A DNA stretch of 64,000 nt from Nonomuraea sediminis (GTDB lineage: Bacteria > Actinomycetota > Actinomycetes > Streptosporangiales > Streptosporangiaceae). The first letter of the stretch is position 1. The number at the start of each line of letters is the position of its first letter. Shown here piece by piece: positions 1 through 8,331 of the stretch. The notes beneath the pieces are model-generated. The model did not search any database and was not told where the DNA came from. It saw nothing but the letters and a program-made list of their open reading frames with translations. The stretch covers positions 124,001 to 188,000 of the forward strand of contig NZ_JAHDTI010000004.1 in the NCBI RefSeq assembly GCF_018531495.1, in the 5' to 3' direction. Position numbers and translations under genes: made by a program.

Positions 1-303
1 GCCGAGGCGGCCGCGCGCGAGGGCGCCCGCGTGGCCAGGGCCGCGCCCTTCGACTCCGGCTCGTGGGAGTCGGACGCCAAGGCCAAGGCCGAGTCCGTGG
101 TGCGCGCGATCGGTCCCAAGCTGCTGGAGAACGCCACGGCCAGCACCGGCACGTCCGACCCCGACCAGCGCTGGGTCACCGTCACGGGCAGCGCCGTGCA
201 GGTCGTGCCGCTGCTGCCGGACCTCACGTTCACGATCACGGCGACCTCCGGCGGCCCCGTCGAGTGCTTCCGCCCCGACAACCAGGGAGACGATTGCCAA
301 TGA
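1..303 (+). CDS. TadE-like pilus assembly protein, 5' end cut by window
   Basis: The reading frame is open from base 1, so the start and the membrane helix lie outside the window; about 100 C-terminal residues are visible. The first residues, AEAAAREGARVAR, resemble the Ala/Arg-rich segment that follows the single N-terminal helix of TadE/TadG-like proteins. Those proteins are minor pseudopilin-like parts of Tad (Flp) pilus machines. The stop codon overlaps the start of the next gene (ATGA), so the three small genes at the left edge form one translationally coupled operon. Family assignment rests mainly on context and on the two better preserved neighbours. Confidence 0.6.
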   Translation, partial: AEAAAREGARVARAAPFDSGSWESDAKAKAESVVRAIGPKLLENATASTGTSDPDQRWVTVTGSAVQVVPLLPDLTFTITATSGGPVECFRPDNQGDDCQ

Positions 304-686
304 ACGAGCGCGGGTCGATGGCGGTCGAGACGGTCATGCTGGCGCCCGTCTTCCTGCTGTTCCTGATGTTCCTGGCCGGGGCGGGACGGCTGGTCCAGGC
401 GCAGGGCGAGGTCAGCGGCTCCGCCAGGGACGCCGCGCGGGCGGCCTCGGTGGCCAGGACCATGTCCGACGCGGAGACCTCCGCCAAGGCCGCTCTCGAC
501 CAGGGACTGAAGGACCGCTGCGGCTCCGCGTCGGTGTCGCTGGCGGGCACCGACTGGCGCGAGGGCGGCCAGGTCCAGGCCCGGGTCACCTGCGAGCTCG
601 ACCTCGGTTTCCTCGGCTTCGGCGCGACCAAGCAGCTCACCGGCACCGCGGTGGTCCCGCTGGAGCAGTTCAGGAGGGTCCAGTGA
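300..686 (+). CDS. TadE-like pilus assembly protein
   Basis: A 128-residue protein that starts at the ATG overlapping the previous stop. A short N-terminus (MNERGSMAVETVMLAPVF) is followed by one hydrophobic helix (about residues 9-29) and then an Ala-rich helix with repeated ARDAAR-type sequence. The Glu shortly before the helix and the overall layout are typical of TadE, which is thought to help assemble Tad pili or surface appendages at the membrane. Two Cys residues near 75 and 100 could form a disulfide outside the cell. The GTG of the next gene overlaps its stop. Confidence 0.75.
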   Translation: MNERGSMAVETVMLAPVFLLFLMFLAGAGRLVQAQGEVSGSARDAARAASVARTMSDAETSAKAALDQGLKDRCGSASVSLAGTDWREGGQVQARVTCELDLGFLGFGATKQLTGTAVVPLEQFRRVQ

Positions 687-1102
687 AGCCTTCCCGGGAG
701 CGTGGCTCGATGTCGGTGTTCACCGTGCTCTTCTCCGTGGTGGTGTTCCTGCTTGCCGGGCTCCTGGTCGACGGCGGGGCGGCGATCAACGCCAGGCTGC
801 GGGCCACCGACATCGCCGAGCAGGCTGCCAGAGCCGGCGCCGACCGCGTCGACGTCGAGCACCTCAGGGCCACCGGCACCGTCCGCCTGCTCGACGAGGC
901 CCAGGTGTGCGCCAGGGCGGACGAGATCGTCGCCGCGTACGGCACGGCCGACGCCTCGCCCGCCTCCTGCGCGGTCGGAGGCGGGCAGACCCAGGTGACC
1001 GTGGCGGTGAAGGTCCGCTGGACCGCGCTGTTCCTCGGGGCGCTCGGCTTCCCGGGATCGGAGATGGAGGGGCAGGCCACGGCGGGCCCCGACGCCCGCT
1101 AG
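683..1102 (+). CDS. TadG/TadE-like membrane protein (helicase/secretion neighbourhood type)
   Basis: A 139-residue protein starting with GTG that overlaps the stop of the gene before it. RERGSMSVFTVLFSVVVF begins a single N-terminal membrane helix (about residues 10-30). It is followed by a Gly/Ala-rich segment and a periplasmic-type domain with two Cys residues. This is the usual third small TadE/TadG-like gene that closes actinobacterial tad operons. Its role in pilus assembly is inferred from the family. A gap of about 80 bases separates it from the LysM-SARP gene. Confidence 0.65.
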   Translation: MKPSRERGSMSVFTVLFSVVVFLLAGLLVDGGAAINARLRATDIAEQAARAGADRVDVEHLRATGTVRLLDEAQVCARADEIVAAYGTADASPASCAVGGGQTQVTVAVKVRWTALFLGALGFPGSEMEGQATAGPDAR

Positions 1103-1180
1103 CCGAGCCAGACCGAATCGGCCCACTCGGTGGATCAGGTGACGACCAGGCAGGACGCTGGACGCCAGAAGGGAGAGGCG

Positions 1181-4093
1181 ATGCCCACGCGAGACCCGGC
1201 GCGACCCACCAGGCCCGCCAGCTCGGCCCGCGCGGCGGGATCGAAGGCCCCGGTCCGGCCACGGCCCGCGCCGGTCCGGATTCCGGCCAGGCGGACCGTG
1301 GGTGACGTGTTCGCGGGGCTGGGTGCGCTGGTGGCGCTCGTCGGGCTCGTGGGCGGCGTGCCGTACCTGCTGTTGCGGTTCGTCGGGCCGCCGCTGTCGG
1401 GCGAGCTGCTCGACCTGGACCTGCTCACCAGCAGGGTGGGGCCGAGCACGATCGTCGCGGTGCTGGTGCTGCTGGTGTGGCTGGCCTGGTTCCAGCTGTT
1501 CGTGTGCGTGATCGTCGAGGTGTACGCCGGGGTGCGGCGGGTCGGGATGCCCGCCAGGGTGCCGTTCTCCGGCGGGACGCAGGCGCTGGCCAACCGGTTG
1601 GTCTCGGCGGTGCTCGTGCTGTTCACCGCGACCGCGGTGGCGGCGCCGATCGCCAGGATGGGCACCGCGCCGCCGGTGCGGGCGCCGATGACGGCGGTGG
1701 CGTTCTCGGCGCCGATCGTGGAGCAGGTGCTCGACACGCACAAGACCAAGAAGGTGTACGTGGTGCAGCCGCCGCACGGGCGCCACCACGAGAGCCTGTG
1801 GGAGATCGCGGAGAAGTGCCTGGGCGACGGGCGGCGATATCCGGAGATCTACCGGCTCAACCAGCACAAGGAGCAGCCGGACGGCACTCGGCTCAGGATG
1901 GCCGATCTGATCAGGCCGGGCTGGGTGCTCGACATGCCGGACGACGCCCGCAACGTACATGTCGTCCCCGCCGCCCAGGCGCGCGCCCAGACCCTCAAGG
2001 AGCACCCCACCTCGGGCCACCGGCCGGTCGGCGCCCACCAGGAGTCCAGTGCCCACCAGGAGGTCGGTGCCCCACTCGAGGCCGACCCGCCCGTCGGCAC
2101 CCGCGCCGAGCCGACCGCCCAGCCCACCCAGGAGCGCCAGGGCACGCAGCCCCAGGCCGGGCAGCCCCAGCAGACGGACGGGAAGCCGCAGCAGGGGGCA
2201 AAGGACGCGGAGCAGGACAAACGAGGCCAGGAGACCGCGAAACCCAAGAGCACAGAGCAACAGGCGGAGGAGGCCACCCAGGCCGAAGACAGGAGCCCGG
2301 GTCTTGACCTGGTCGACTACCTGGCGGGCGGGTCGCTGGCCGCCGCCGGGCTGCTGCTCGTGCTGGCCAGGCGCCGCCGCGAGCAGTTGTGGCGCCGCGC
2401 GTTCGGCCACCGCCTGGTGCGCCCGCGCGACGACGCCGCCAAGGCCGAGGTCGCGCTCAGGCTGGGCGCAGACGCGCCGGGCGCCCGCCTGCTCGACGTC
2501 GGACTGCGCATGCTCGGCGCCGAGCTGGCCAAGCAGGACCGCACGCCGCCCACGGTGTACGCCGCCCACCTGTCCCCGCGCCACCTCGACCTGTGGATCC
2601 ACCCGCCGGATCCCGACCCGCCCACCCCGTGGACCGACCAGGACGGCGGCCAGGTCTGGCGACTGGCCGCGCACGAAGGCCGCCTGCTGGGCGAGGAAAG
2701 TCACGGCGCGCCGTACCCGGGGCTGGTGTCGCTGGGCACGGACGCGAGCGGCCGCGTCCTGGTCGACCTGGAGGCGGCGCAGGGACTGATCAACATCCGT
2801 GGTCCGCAGACCACCGCGGCGCTGGCGGCGCTGGCCGTGGAGCTGGCCACGAACCGCTGGTCCGACCGCATGCGCATCACGCTGGTCGGCTTCGGCGAGG
2901 AGCTGACCGCGATCGCCCCCGACCGGATCAAGGCCGTCGGCAGCCTGGCCGAGGTGCTGCCCGAGCTGGAGGCGACCGCGGCCCCGCGCGAGGAGGTGCT
3001 CACCGGACGCGTCAACGGCAGCCCGCGCGACGCGCAGTACCTGCTCAGCGCGGTCGCCCCCACCCAGGACGAGGCCCGTCGCCTGGCCCTGCTGGCCCGC
3101 AAGGACACCGCGGGATACGTGGTGACCGGCGAGGTGCCGCACGCCACCTGGACCGTGGAGATCACCGAGGACGGCAAGGCGCGCATCGCCGAGCTGGGCT
3201 TCGAGGTGGCGGCGCAGCTGCTGCCGCGCCGCCACTACCGCGCCCTGATCGAGCTGTTCCGTACGGCGGAGCAGCTCGACGGCGAGGCGATCCCCGACGA
3301 CGAGCCGCTGGAGTCCACCCGCCCGCCGGCGATCGAGATCCGCACCCTGGGCCCGATCGAGGTCGTCGGCGCCGAGGTGCTCGAGGAGGGCAGGCAGGCG
3401 CTGGCCACGGAGCTGCTGATCTACCTGGCCACGCATCCGGGAGGCGTGCACCCGGTGGTGCTCGGCGGGGTGCTGTGGCCGCGCGGCGTGCAGGCCATGG
3501 TCAGGGACGCCACGATCGCCAGGGTCGCCGACTGGCTGGGCGAGGACGGCGACGGGAACCCGCATCTGTACGCGGACGAGGCGGGCAGGTTGCGCCTCGG
3601 GCCGGAGGTCCGTACGGACTGGGCGCTCTTCCGCGAGCTGGTGCGCCGCTCCCACGGCGACGGGACGGCGCGGGCGGTCCTGCTGGAGAGGGCGCTCGGC
3701 CTGGTCAGGGGGCCGCTGCTGAGCGGCAGACCGCCGGGCAGGTACGCCTGGCTCGCGGCCGACGAGCTGGAGTACGACGTGGCGGCCGGGGTGGCCGACG
3801 CCGCGCACCGGCTGTGCGAGATCAAGCTGGTCCACGGCGACCCCGACGGCGCCGTGGCGGCGATCCGGGCCGCTTTATTGCTGGCGGCCGACGACGAGGG
3901 ACTGTGGCGGGACCTGCTGCGGGCCACGCACGCCACGGGTGACACGGCCCGGCTGCGGGCCGTGGCGGACGGACTGTCGAGAAGGTCCGCCTCGCATCCT
4001 TACGGCGGCGGGATGGCGCCCGAGACCGAGGCACTGATCGACGAGCTGCTGCCGTCGTGGCGCATCCACGTGGTCAGGGAGTCGACGGCATGA
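1181..4093 (+). CDS. Membrane-anchored LysM and SARP/BTAD-domain protein
   Basis: A 970-residue protein. The ATG at 1181 is preferred over an in-frame GTG at 1130 because GGGAGAGG lies just upstream. Order of parts: Pro/Arg-rich N-terminus; membrane helices near 42-66, 91-113 and 141-158; a LysM-like domain near 192-254 (ESLWEIAEKCLGDGRRYPEI); a long Pro/Gln/Glu linker; a further helix near 373-393; a large middle region; and a C-terminal OmpR-like winged helix (about 715-790) followed by a bacterial transcriptional activator domain (about 790-950). BTAD domains normally sit in soluble DNA-binding SARP regulators, so a membrane version with a peptidoglycan-binding module is unusual, though such proteins recur at the end of actinobacterial tad loci. 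It may sense or tether the pilus at the wall (inference). Confidence 0.8.
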   Translation: MPTRDPARPTRPASSARAAGSKAPVRPRPAPVRIPARRTVGDVFAGLGALVALVGLVGGVPYLLLRFVGPPLSGELLDLDLLTSRVGPSTIVAVLVLLVWLAWFQLFVCVIVEVYAGVRRVGMPARVPFSGGTQALANRLVSAVLVLFTATAVAAPIARMGTAPPVRAPMTAVAFSAPIVEQVLDTHKTKKVYVVQPPHGRHHESLWEIAEKCLGDGRRYPEIYRLNQHKEQPDGTRLRMADLIRPGWVLDMPDDARNVHVVPAAQARAQTLKEHPTSGHRPVGAHQESSAHQEVGAPLEADPPVGTRAEPTAQPTQERQGTQPQAGQPQQTDGKPQQGAKDAEQDKRGQETAKPKSTEQQAEEATQAEDRSPGLDLVDYLAGGSLAAAGLLLVLARRRREQLWRRAFGHRLVRPRDDAAKAEVALRLGADAPGARLLDVGLRMLGAELAKQDRTPPTVYAAHLSPRHLDLWIHPPDPDPPTPWTDQDGGQVWRLAAHEGRLLGEESHGAPYPGLVSLGTDASGRVLVDLEAAQGLINIRGPQTTAALAALAVELATNRWSDRMRITLVGFGEELTAIAPDRIKAVGSLAEVLPELEATAAPREEVLTGRVNGSPRDAQYLLSAVAPTQDEARRLALLARKDTAGYVVTGEVPHATWTVEITEDGKARIAELGFEVAAQLLPRRHYRALIELFRTAEQLDGEAIPDDEPLESTRPPAIEIRTLGPIEVVGAEVLEEGRQALATELLIYLATHPGGVHPVVLGGVLWPRGVQAMVRDATIARVADWLGEDGDGNPHLYADEAGRLRLGPEVRTDWALFRELVRRSHGDGTARAVLLERALGLVRGPLLSGRPPGRYAWLAADELEYDVAAGVADAAHRLCEIKLVHGDPDGAVAAIRAALLLAADDEGLWRDLLRATHATGDTARLRAVADGLSRRSASHPYGGGMAPETEALIDELLPSWRIHVVRESTA

Positions 4094-4659
4094 GGCGTTC
4101 ACTGCTCGCGTTCCTGCTGCTCGTCGCGGCCTGCGGCCCGGCGGACAAGCCGTATGCGCCACGGCAGATGCCGACCGAAGCGGTGGCCGTACGGACTCCC
4201 CGCACGCAGACGATCAAGGTGGGCGACGATCTGCAGGTGCTGGTCGAGTGGCCCGCGCAGACCGATCCGGTGATGAAGGTGCTCACCGGGTACTACGTGG
4301 GTTCCTGGAAGGCGGTCGTGGCGGGCGACGACGGCTATCTGAGCAGGGTCGAGGAGTCCGCCGCGCGCGAGGCCTACGACTGGGTACGCGGGTTCGCCGA
4401 CGAGAAGCGGTCGGTGAAGGGCACCGCGCGGCTGTACGCGCTGCGGGTCGCCGCGGTCATGGGCGAAGGCGCTCAGATCAACGCATGTGTGGACGAGTCA
4501 GGGCTGCGGCTGGTGGCCAGGGACACGGGCGAGGCGGTCGCCCGCCAGCCGTCCTGGACTCGCGCCCCCTACCTCCAGGCCGTGGTGGCGCATCGCGGCG
4601 ACGACGGTGTGTGGCGGGTCAAGGGATTCCGCCACAGCACAGAAGGGTGCACCCGATGA
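4090..4659 (+). CDS. Putative lipoprotein of unknown function
   Basis: A 189-residue protein starting at the ATG that overlaps the stop of the LysM-SARP gene. The N-terminus has MRR, a hydrophobic core and a lipobox (LVAAC) with Cys at residue 15, so it should be lipid-anchored outside the membrane. The body has two further Cys residues and no motif I recognise; the length and position suggest a small NTF2-like or DUF-type domain, which I cannot confirm. Its stop overlaps the next ATG, so it belongs to the same operon and probably works with the tad or LysM protein. Confidence 0.7.
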   Translation: MRRSLLAFLLLVAACGPADKPYAPRQMPTEAVAVRTPRTQTIKVGDDLQVLVEWPAQTDPVMKVLTGYYVGSWKAVVAGDDGYLSRVEESAAREAYDWVRGFADEKRSVKGTARLYALRVAAVMGEGAQINACVDESGLRLVARDTGEAVARQPSWTRAPYLQAVVAHRGDDGVWRVKGFRHSTEGCTR

Positions 4660-5591
4660 AGGGGCTGATCTCGCTGCTGACCACGGGCCTGCTGCTGCTC
4701 GACCCGGCGGATCCGGGCGGCCCGCGCGGCGACGGCTTCCAGGACGGCCGTACGGCTGGCGTCAAGCTCTCCAACTCCAAGATCGTCATCACCGGCAACG
4801 GCGCCAGGGGCGGTACTACTGACGGCTACCAGATCCAGCGCCCGTGCTGGTACGAGCCGGGTCCCGACGCGACGAACATGCTCAAGACGCAGCAGGACGT
4901 GCGCGACTACTGGTTCCGCATGCACCCCGACGGCAGCGAGGAGGAGTTCCAGAAGTTCCTCAAGCAGTTCAAGGACAAGATCGGCAAGCCGGGACGCTGG
5001 TGGACGCCCGCCTACAACGACGCCGACCCCAAGGGCCGGGCCTGCTGGGGCGGCCTCGACCCGTTCGTGTGGGTGCCGCCGGGCACCACGCCGCCCGCCG
5101 GGATCACCTTCGAGCAGCTGGCCGAGATCGCCAGGGCCGCGCTCACCGTGCCCCAGCCGACGATCAAGCTCAACCCGGACGCCAGGAGCTACGTGAACCT
5201 GCCCACCTGGGTCTGGCTGGACGGCATCGGCCAGCCCCGCCGCTCGGTGACCGCGACGATCCCCGGCGTGATGAGCGCCACGGTGGTCGCCACGCTCGAC
5301 AGCATCAAGATCGACCCGGGCACGACGCCCGACCGGGCCGAGGTGCGCGGCGACTGCGGCACGTCGGGCAAGCAGTACGTCAAGGGCGGCCAGTTCACCT
5401 GCGGCGTGCGGTACCTGCACGCCTCGATCGACTGGCCGCGCCAGGTCTACGTGCTCAAGGTGACCACGGTCTGGCCGGTGCGGGTGGCCGAGCGGGTGGT
5501 GCCGTTCCAGTACGCGCCCGTGCAGGTCGACGCGACGCGCGACGTGCCGGTGGGCGAGGTGCAGAGCGACGTCAAGCCCGGCGAGGGGTGA
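4656..5591 (+). CDS. Secreted protein of unknown function
   Basis: A 311-residue protein coupled by ATGA to the lipoprotein gene. A short hydrophobic leader (MKGLISLLTTGLLLLDPADP) looks like a weak signal peptide. The body is rich in Trp, Pro and Gly, with motifs such as PCWYEPGPD near residue 55 and paired Cys residues. The middle contains a Pro/Thr-rich hinge and the C-terminal half looks like beta-rich extracellular sequence. I do not recognise the family. It is the last gene of the tad-linked operon before the deletion scar at 5570-6170. Confidence 0.65.
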   Translation: MKGLISLLTTGLLLLDPADPGGPRGDGFQDGRTAGVKLSNSKIVITGNGARGGTTDGYQIQRPCWYEPGPDATNMLKTQQDVRDYWFRMHPDGSEEEFQKFLKQFKDKIGKPGRWWTPAYNDADPKGRACWGGLDPFVWVPPGTTPPAGITFEQLAEIARAALTVPQPTIKLNPDARSYVNLPTWVWLDGIGQPRRSVTATIPGVMSATVVATLDSIKIDPGTTPDRAEVRGDCGTSGKQYVKGGQFTCGVRYLHASIDWPRQVYVLKVTTVWPVRVAERVVPFQYAPVQVDATRDVPVGEVQSDVKPGEG

Positions 5592-5780
5592 GGCGCCCCC
5601 ACGGTTTGACCACCGACAGCACCACGATGACCACCAGCGTGAACACGGTGCTCGCCGACCCGGTCAGGAGCCGGTCGCGCACCGCTTCGTAGGCCGGGTT
5701 CACGATCGCGGCCAGCCGTACCGCGTCGATGATCCAGCCGCCCATCCACACCGGGAGGAACACCAGCAGAGCCAGGGTGC
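5572..5780 (-). pseudogene. C-terminal fragment of a membrane protein
   Basis: On the minus strand about 68 residues look like genuine coding sequence ending at the stop at 5572. They contain a hydrophobic helix (LALLVFLPVWMGGWIIDAV), an amphipathic stretch with NPAYEAVRDRL, a second helix and a basic tail (KPWGRLTPRRA). Upstream of about 5780 the frame continues open but turns into antisense of the response-regulator fragment, so the N-terminal part of the gene is missing. It overlaps the stop of the secreted protein gene by 20 bases. The family is not identified. Confidence 0.5.
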
Positions 5781-5785
5781 TGGCG

Positions 5786-6166
5786 CCGCACGAGGTGGTC
5801 GCGCAGGTGGGCGACGTGCCCGCGCTGCTCGAGGCCGTGGCGGTGCACGGGCCCGACCTGGTGGTGACCGACGTGCGGATGCCGCCGGACCAGAGCGACG
5901 AGGGGCTGCGGGCGGCGATCGCGCTCAGACGGGTCCTGGCCAGGAACAGGTCGCCGCTGACGCCGCGGGAGCTGGACGTGATGGCGCTGGTGGCCGAGGG
6001 GCGCTCCAACGCGGCCATCGCCACGAGCCTGCGCGTGAGCGAGGTGGCCGTCTCCAAGCACATCGGCAACATCTTCGGCAAGCTCGGCCTGCAACCGGCG
6101 GCCGACGACAACCGCCGGGTGCTGGCCGTCCTGGCGTATCTGAAGCTCAGCCCGCGAGCGTCTTAG
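5786..6166 (+). pseudogene. Broken LuxR-family response regulator
   Basis: Response-regulator sequence starts abruptly at about 5789 (HEVVAQVGD) without the N-terminal acidic pocket or a sensible start codon. It continues through the phospho-acceptor region (PDLVVTDVRMPPDQSDEGLR). At about 5930 it jumps from AAIALR straight to RVLARNRSPLTPRELDV, the beginning of the LuxR DNA-binding domain. Roughly 70 residues that normally link the two, including the conserved Lys of the receiver, are absent. The HTH itself (RSNAAIATSLRVSEVAVSKH) is intact. A full-length homologue has about 215 residues; this is a twice-deleted remnant. Its end overlaps the convergent MarR gene by 20 bases. Confidence 0.75.
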
Positions 6167-6581
6167 CGAGCTCCGCCAGCTCGGGCACGGTGGCGGCCTC
6201 CGCCAGGACCTCGTTGAGCACGGCGTCGTGCGTCGGGCCCGCCCGCTCGAGCAGTTCCCTGCCCGCGGGCGTGACCTCGGAGTAGATGCCGCGCCTGTCG
6301 TCCTGGCACAGGTAGCGCCGCAGCAGCCCGCGATTCTCCAGGCGCGTCACCAGCCGCGTGGTCGCGCTCTGGCTCAGCACCACGGCCCTGGCCAGCTGCT
6401 GCATCCGCATGTGCCAGCCGTCCTGCCGGTTGAGGACGTCCAGCACGGTGTACTCGCTCACGCTCAGCTCGTGCTCGCGCTGCAGGGCCCGCTCCAGCTG
6501 CTCCTCGATCTTGGCGTGCAGGGCCGCGAGCCGCCGCCAGCCCTGCGCGCGCGCCTCGACGGCGTCGTCGGCGATTGGCAT
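6147..6581 (-). CDS. MarR-family transcriptional regulator
   Basis: A 144-residue protein read from the ATG at 6581, which has a purine-rich AAGGTGGA just upstream; an in-frame extension to 6635 runs into the operator region and is less likely. The winged helix is clear (MRMQQLARAVVLSQSATTRL, then ENRGLLRRYLCQDDRRG in the wing). MarR proteins are dimeric repressors released by small phenolic or drug-like ligands. It is divergent from the MFS exporter gene at 6665, with an inverted repeat between them, so it most likely represses that exporter and itself. Confidence 0.88.
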   Translation of the reverse strand: MPIADDAVEARAQGWRRLAALHAKIEEQLERALQREHELSVSEYTVLDVLNRQDGWHMRMQQLARAVVLSQSATTRLVTRLENRGLLRRYLCQDDRRGIYSEVTPAGRELLERAGPTHDAVLNEVLAEAATVPELAELAKTLAG

Positions 6582-6604
6582 GACGTCCACCTTCGTTGTA
6601 TTGT

Positions 6605-6615
6605 CCGATAGTCGG
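6605..6615. promoter_or_regulatory. Inverted repeat between marR-type gene and MFS gene
   Basis: CCGA-TAG-TCGG is a perfect 4+4 inverted repeat in an AT-richer patch between the divergent starts at 6581 and 6665. A looser repeat, TTAATGCTCACGCTTGTTAA, follows at about 6626-6645. MarR proteins usually bind such sites over their own divergent promoters; the assignment is inferred from position. Confidence 0.4.
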
Positions 6616-6664
6616 CGTGTGCAATTAATGCTCACGCTTGTTAACGTCGTCTGAGGAGTATTCT

Positions 6665-7825
6665 ATGCCTCTCGCCCTGTTCGCCCTGGCGATCAGCGCC
6701 TTCGGCATCGGGACCACCGAGTTCATCATCAACGGCCTGTTGCCCGAGCTCGCGGCCGATTTCGGCGTGACGATCCCGGCCGCCGGGCTGCTCGTGTCGG
6801 GGTACGCGCTGGGCGTGGCCGTCGGCGGGCCGCCGCTGACCATGCTGGGCAGCCGGTTGTCGCGCAAGACCATGCTGCTGGCGTTGATGGTGCTGTTCAT
6901 CGCCGGGAACTTGTTGTCGGCCCTGGCGCCCTCGTACGGCGTGCTGATGGTGGGCCGATTCCTGGCGGCCTTCTCGCACGGCGCCTACTTCGGCGTCGGG
7001 TCCGTGGTGGCGGCCGAGGTGGTCGCGCCGCAGAAGCGGGCCAGCGCGATCGCCCTGATGTTCACCGGATTGACCCTGGCCAACGTGCTGGGGGTGCCGC
7101 TGGGGACGTGGATCGGGCAGTCGTTCGGCTGGCGTGCCACGTTCTGGGTCGTCGTGGTGATCGGCGTGATCGGGCTGGCCGGGGTGCTGGCCCTGGTGCC
7201 CGCCGCGCCGCGGCCGTCCTCCGGCGGCGTGCTGAGGGAGCTGGCGACCTTCCGCAAGGGCGGGGTGTGGCTGGCGCTGGGGATGACCGTGTTCGGGTTC
7301 GCGCCGGTGTTCGCGATCATCACGTTCATCTCGCCGATCATGACCGGGGTCGCGCACTTCTCCGCGGGCGCCGTGCCGGTGGTGATGGTGCTGTTCGGCA
7401 TCGGGCTGGTCGTCGGCAACCTGATCGGCGGCAGGCTCGCCGACCGGGCCGTCATGCCCAGCATCTACGTCTCCGTCGCGCTGCTGACGCTATTCGCCGT
7501 GGTCATCGCGCTGGTCTCGGCCAGCCAGGTGGCCTTCGTGATCGCGATCACGCTGTTCGGGGTCGCGGCGTTCGCCACGGTGCCGCCGCTGCAGACCCGG
7601 GTGCTCGACGCCGCCTCCGGCGCGCCGACGCTGGCCTCGGCGGCCAACATCGGCGCGTTCAACCTGGGCAACGCGATCGGCTCGTTCGTCGCGGGGCTCA
7701 CGATCGACGCCGGCCTCGGCTACACCGCCCCCGCCTGGACGGCCGCGCTGCTCGGCCTCGCCGGCCTCGCGGTGGCGGGCCTGGCCGGGCTGCAGGCCCG
7801 CCGCCACGCCCTGGTCACCGCCTAG
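6665..7825 (+). CDS. MFS drug exporter, DHA1 (AraJ/chloramphenicol-resistance-like)
   Basis: A 386-residue, twelve-helix major facilitator. The ATG at 6665 follows GAGGAG by a normal distance. The N-terminus (MPLALFALAISAFGIGTTEF) and the loop after helix 2 (GSRLSRKTMLL) are characteristic of the AraJ/CmlR-like DHA1 family of proton-driven exporters. The substrate is unknown. It is divergent from the MarR gene, which probably controls it. It converges on the methyltransferase gene with a four-base overlap of stop codons. Confidence 0.88.
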   Translation: MPLALFALAISAFGIGTTEFIINGLLPELAADFGVTIPAAGLLVSGYALGVAVGGPPLTMLGSRLSRKTMLLALMVLFIAGNLLSALAPSYGVLMVGRFLAAFSHGAYFGVGSVVAAEVVAPQKRASAIALMFTGLTLANVLGVPLGTWIGQSFGWRATFWVVVVIGVIGLAGVLALVPAAPRPSSGGVLRELATFRKGGVWLALGMTVFGFAPVFAIITFISPIMTGVAHFSAGAVPVVMVLFGIGLVVGNLIGGRLADRAVMPSIYVSVALLTLFAVVIALVSASQVAFVIAITLFGVAAFATVPPLQTRVLDAASGAPTLASAANIGAFNLGNAIGSFVAGLTIDAGLGYTAPAWTAALLGLAGLAVAGLAGLQARRHALVTA

Positions 7826-8331
7826 GAGCCGGTCCGGCTCGCCGCCTCGTGGGCCAGGAGCCACTCCTTGACCGGCACGCCGTAGTAGTAGCCGCCGAAG
7901 CCGCCCGTGCTGGGCAGGACCCGGTGGCAGGGGACGAACGGGGCGATCAGGTTCTGCGCGCACGCGGAGCCCGCCGCCCTGGCGGCCGTCCTGGGCAGTC
8001 CCGCCCGCTCCGCCAGCTCGGCGTAGGACACCGTGGTGCCCGCCTTCACCTCGCGCAGCGCCCGGTGGAGCTCCTTGCGGGTGGGCGTGCCCGGCTGGTC
8101 GACGGGGAGCTCGTCGATGGCGTCCAGGTCGCCCTGGAAGTAGGCCGTCGTGGCCCTGGACACCTCGCCCAGGTCGTCCACGATCTCCATGCCCTCGGTC
8201 TGGAGCTCGGGGGCCAGCCGTACGAACATCTCCTTGGGCTCCTGCGTGAACCCGGCCGCGACCAGCACGCCGTCGCGCACGAGCAGGGAGAGCGGGCCGA
8301 TCGGGGTCGGCAGGACCTGAGCCTTGATCAT
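7822..8331 (-). CDS. ogt: Methylated-DNA--protein-cysteine methyltransferase
   Basis: A 169-residue suicide repair enzyme that moves the alkyl group from O6-alkylguanine in DNA to its own Cys. The active-site motif PCHRV (residues about 134-138) is present within FVPCHRVLPSTGGFGGY. The winged-helix segment (SYAELAERAGLPRTAARAAG) lies before it and the N-terminal domain is complete. The start overlaps the stop of the Ada-AlkA gene (ATGA), so the two repair genes form one operon. Confidence 0.93.
   Translation of the reverse strand: MIKAQVLPTPIGPLSLLVRDGVLVAAGFTQEPKEMFVRLAPELQTEGMEIVDDLGEVSRATTAYFQGDLDAIDELPVDQPGTPTRKELHRALREVKAGTTVSYAELAERAGLPRTAARAAGSACAQNLIAPFVPCHRVLPSTGGFGGYYYGVPVKEWLLAHEAASRTGS

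Noticed and set aside
236-3835. A 1199-codon open frame on the minus strand
   Set aside because: It is antisense to the tad and LysM-SARP genes. Its sequence is Arg/Gly/Gln/His-rich without domains, the usual by-product of saturated GC at third positions.
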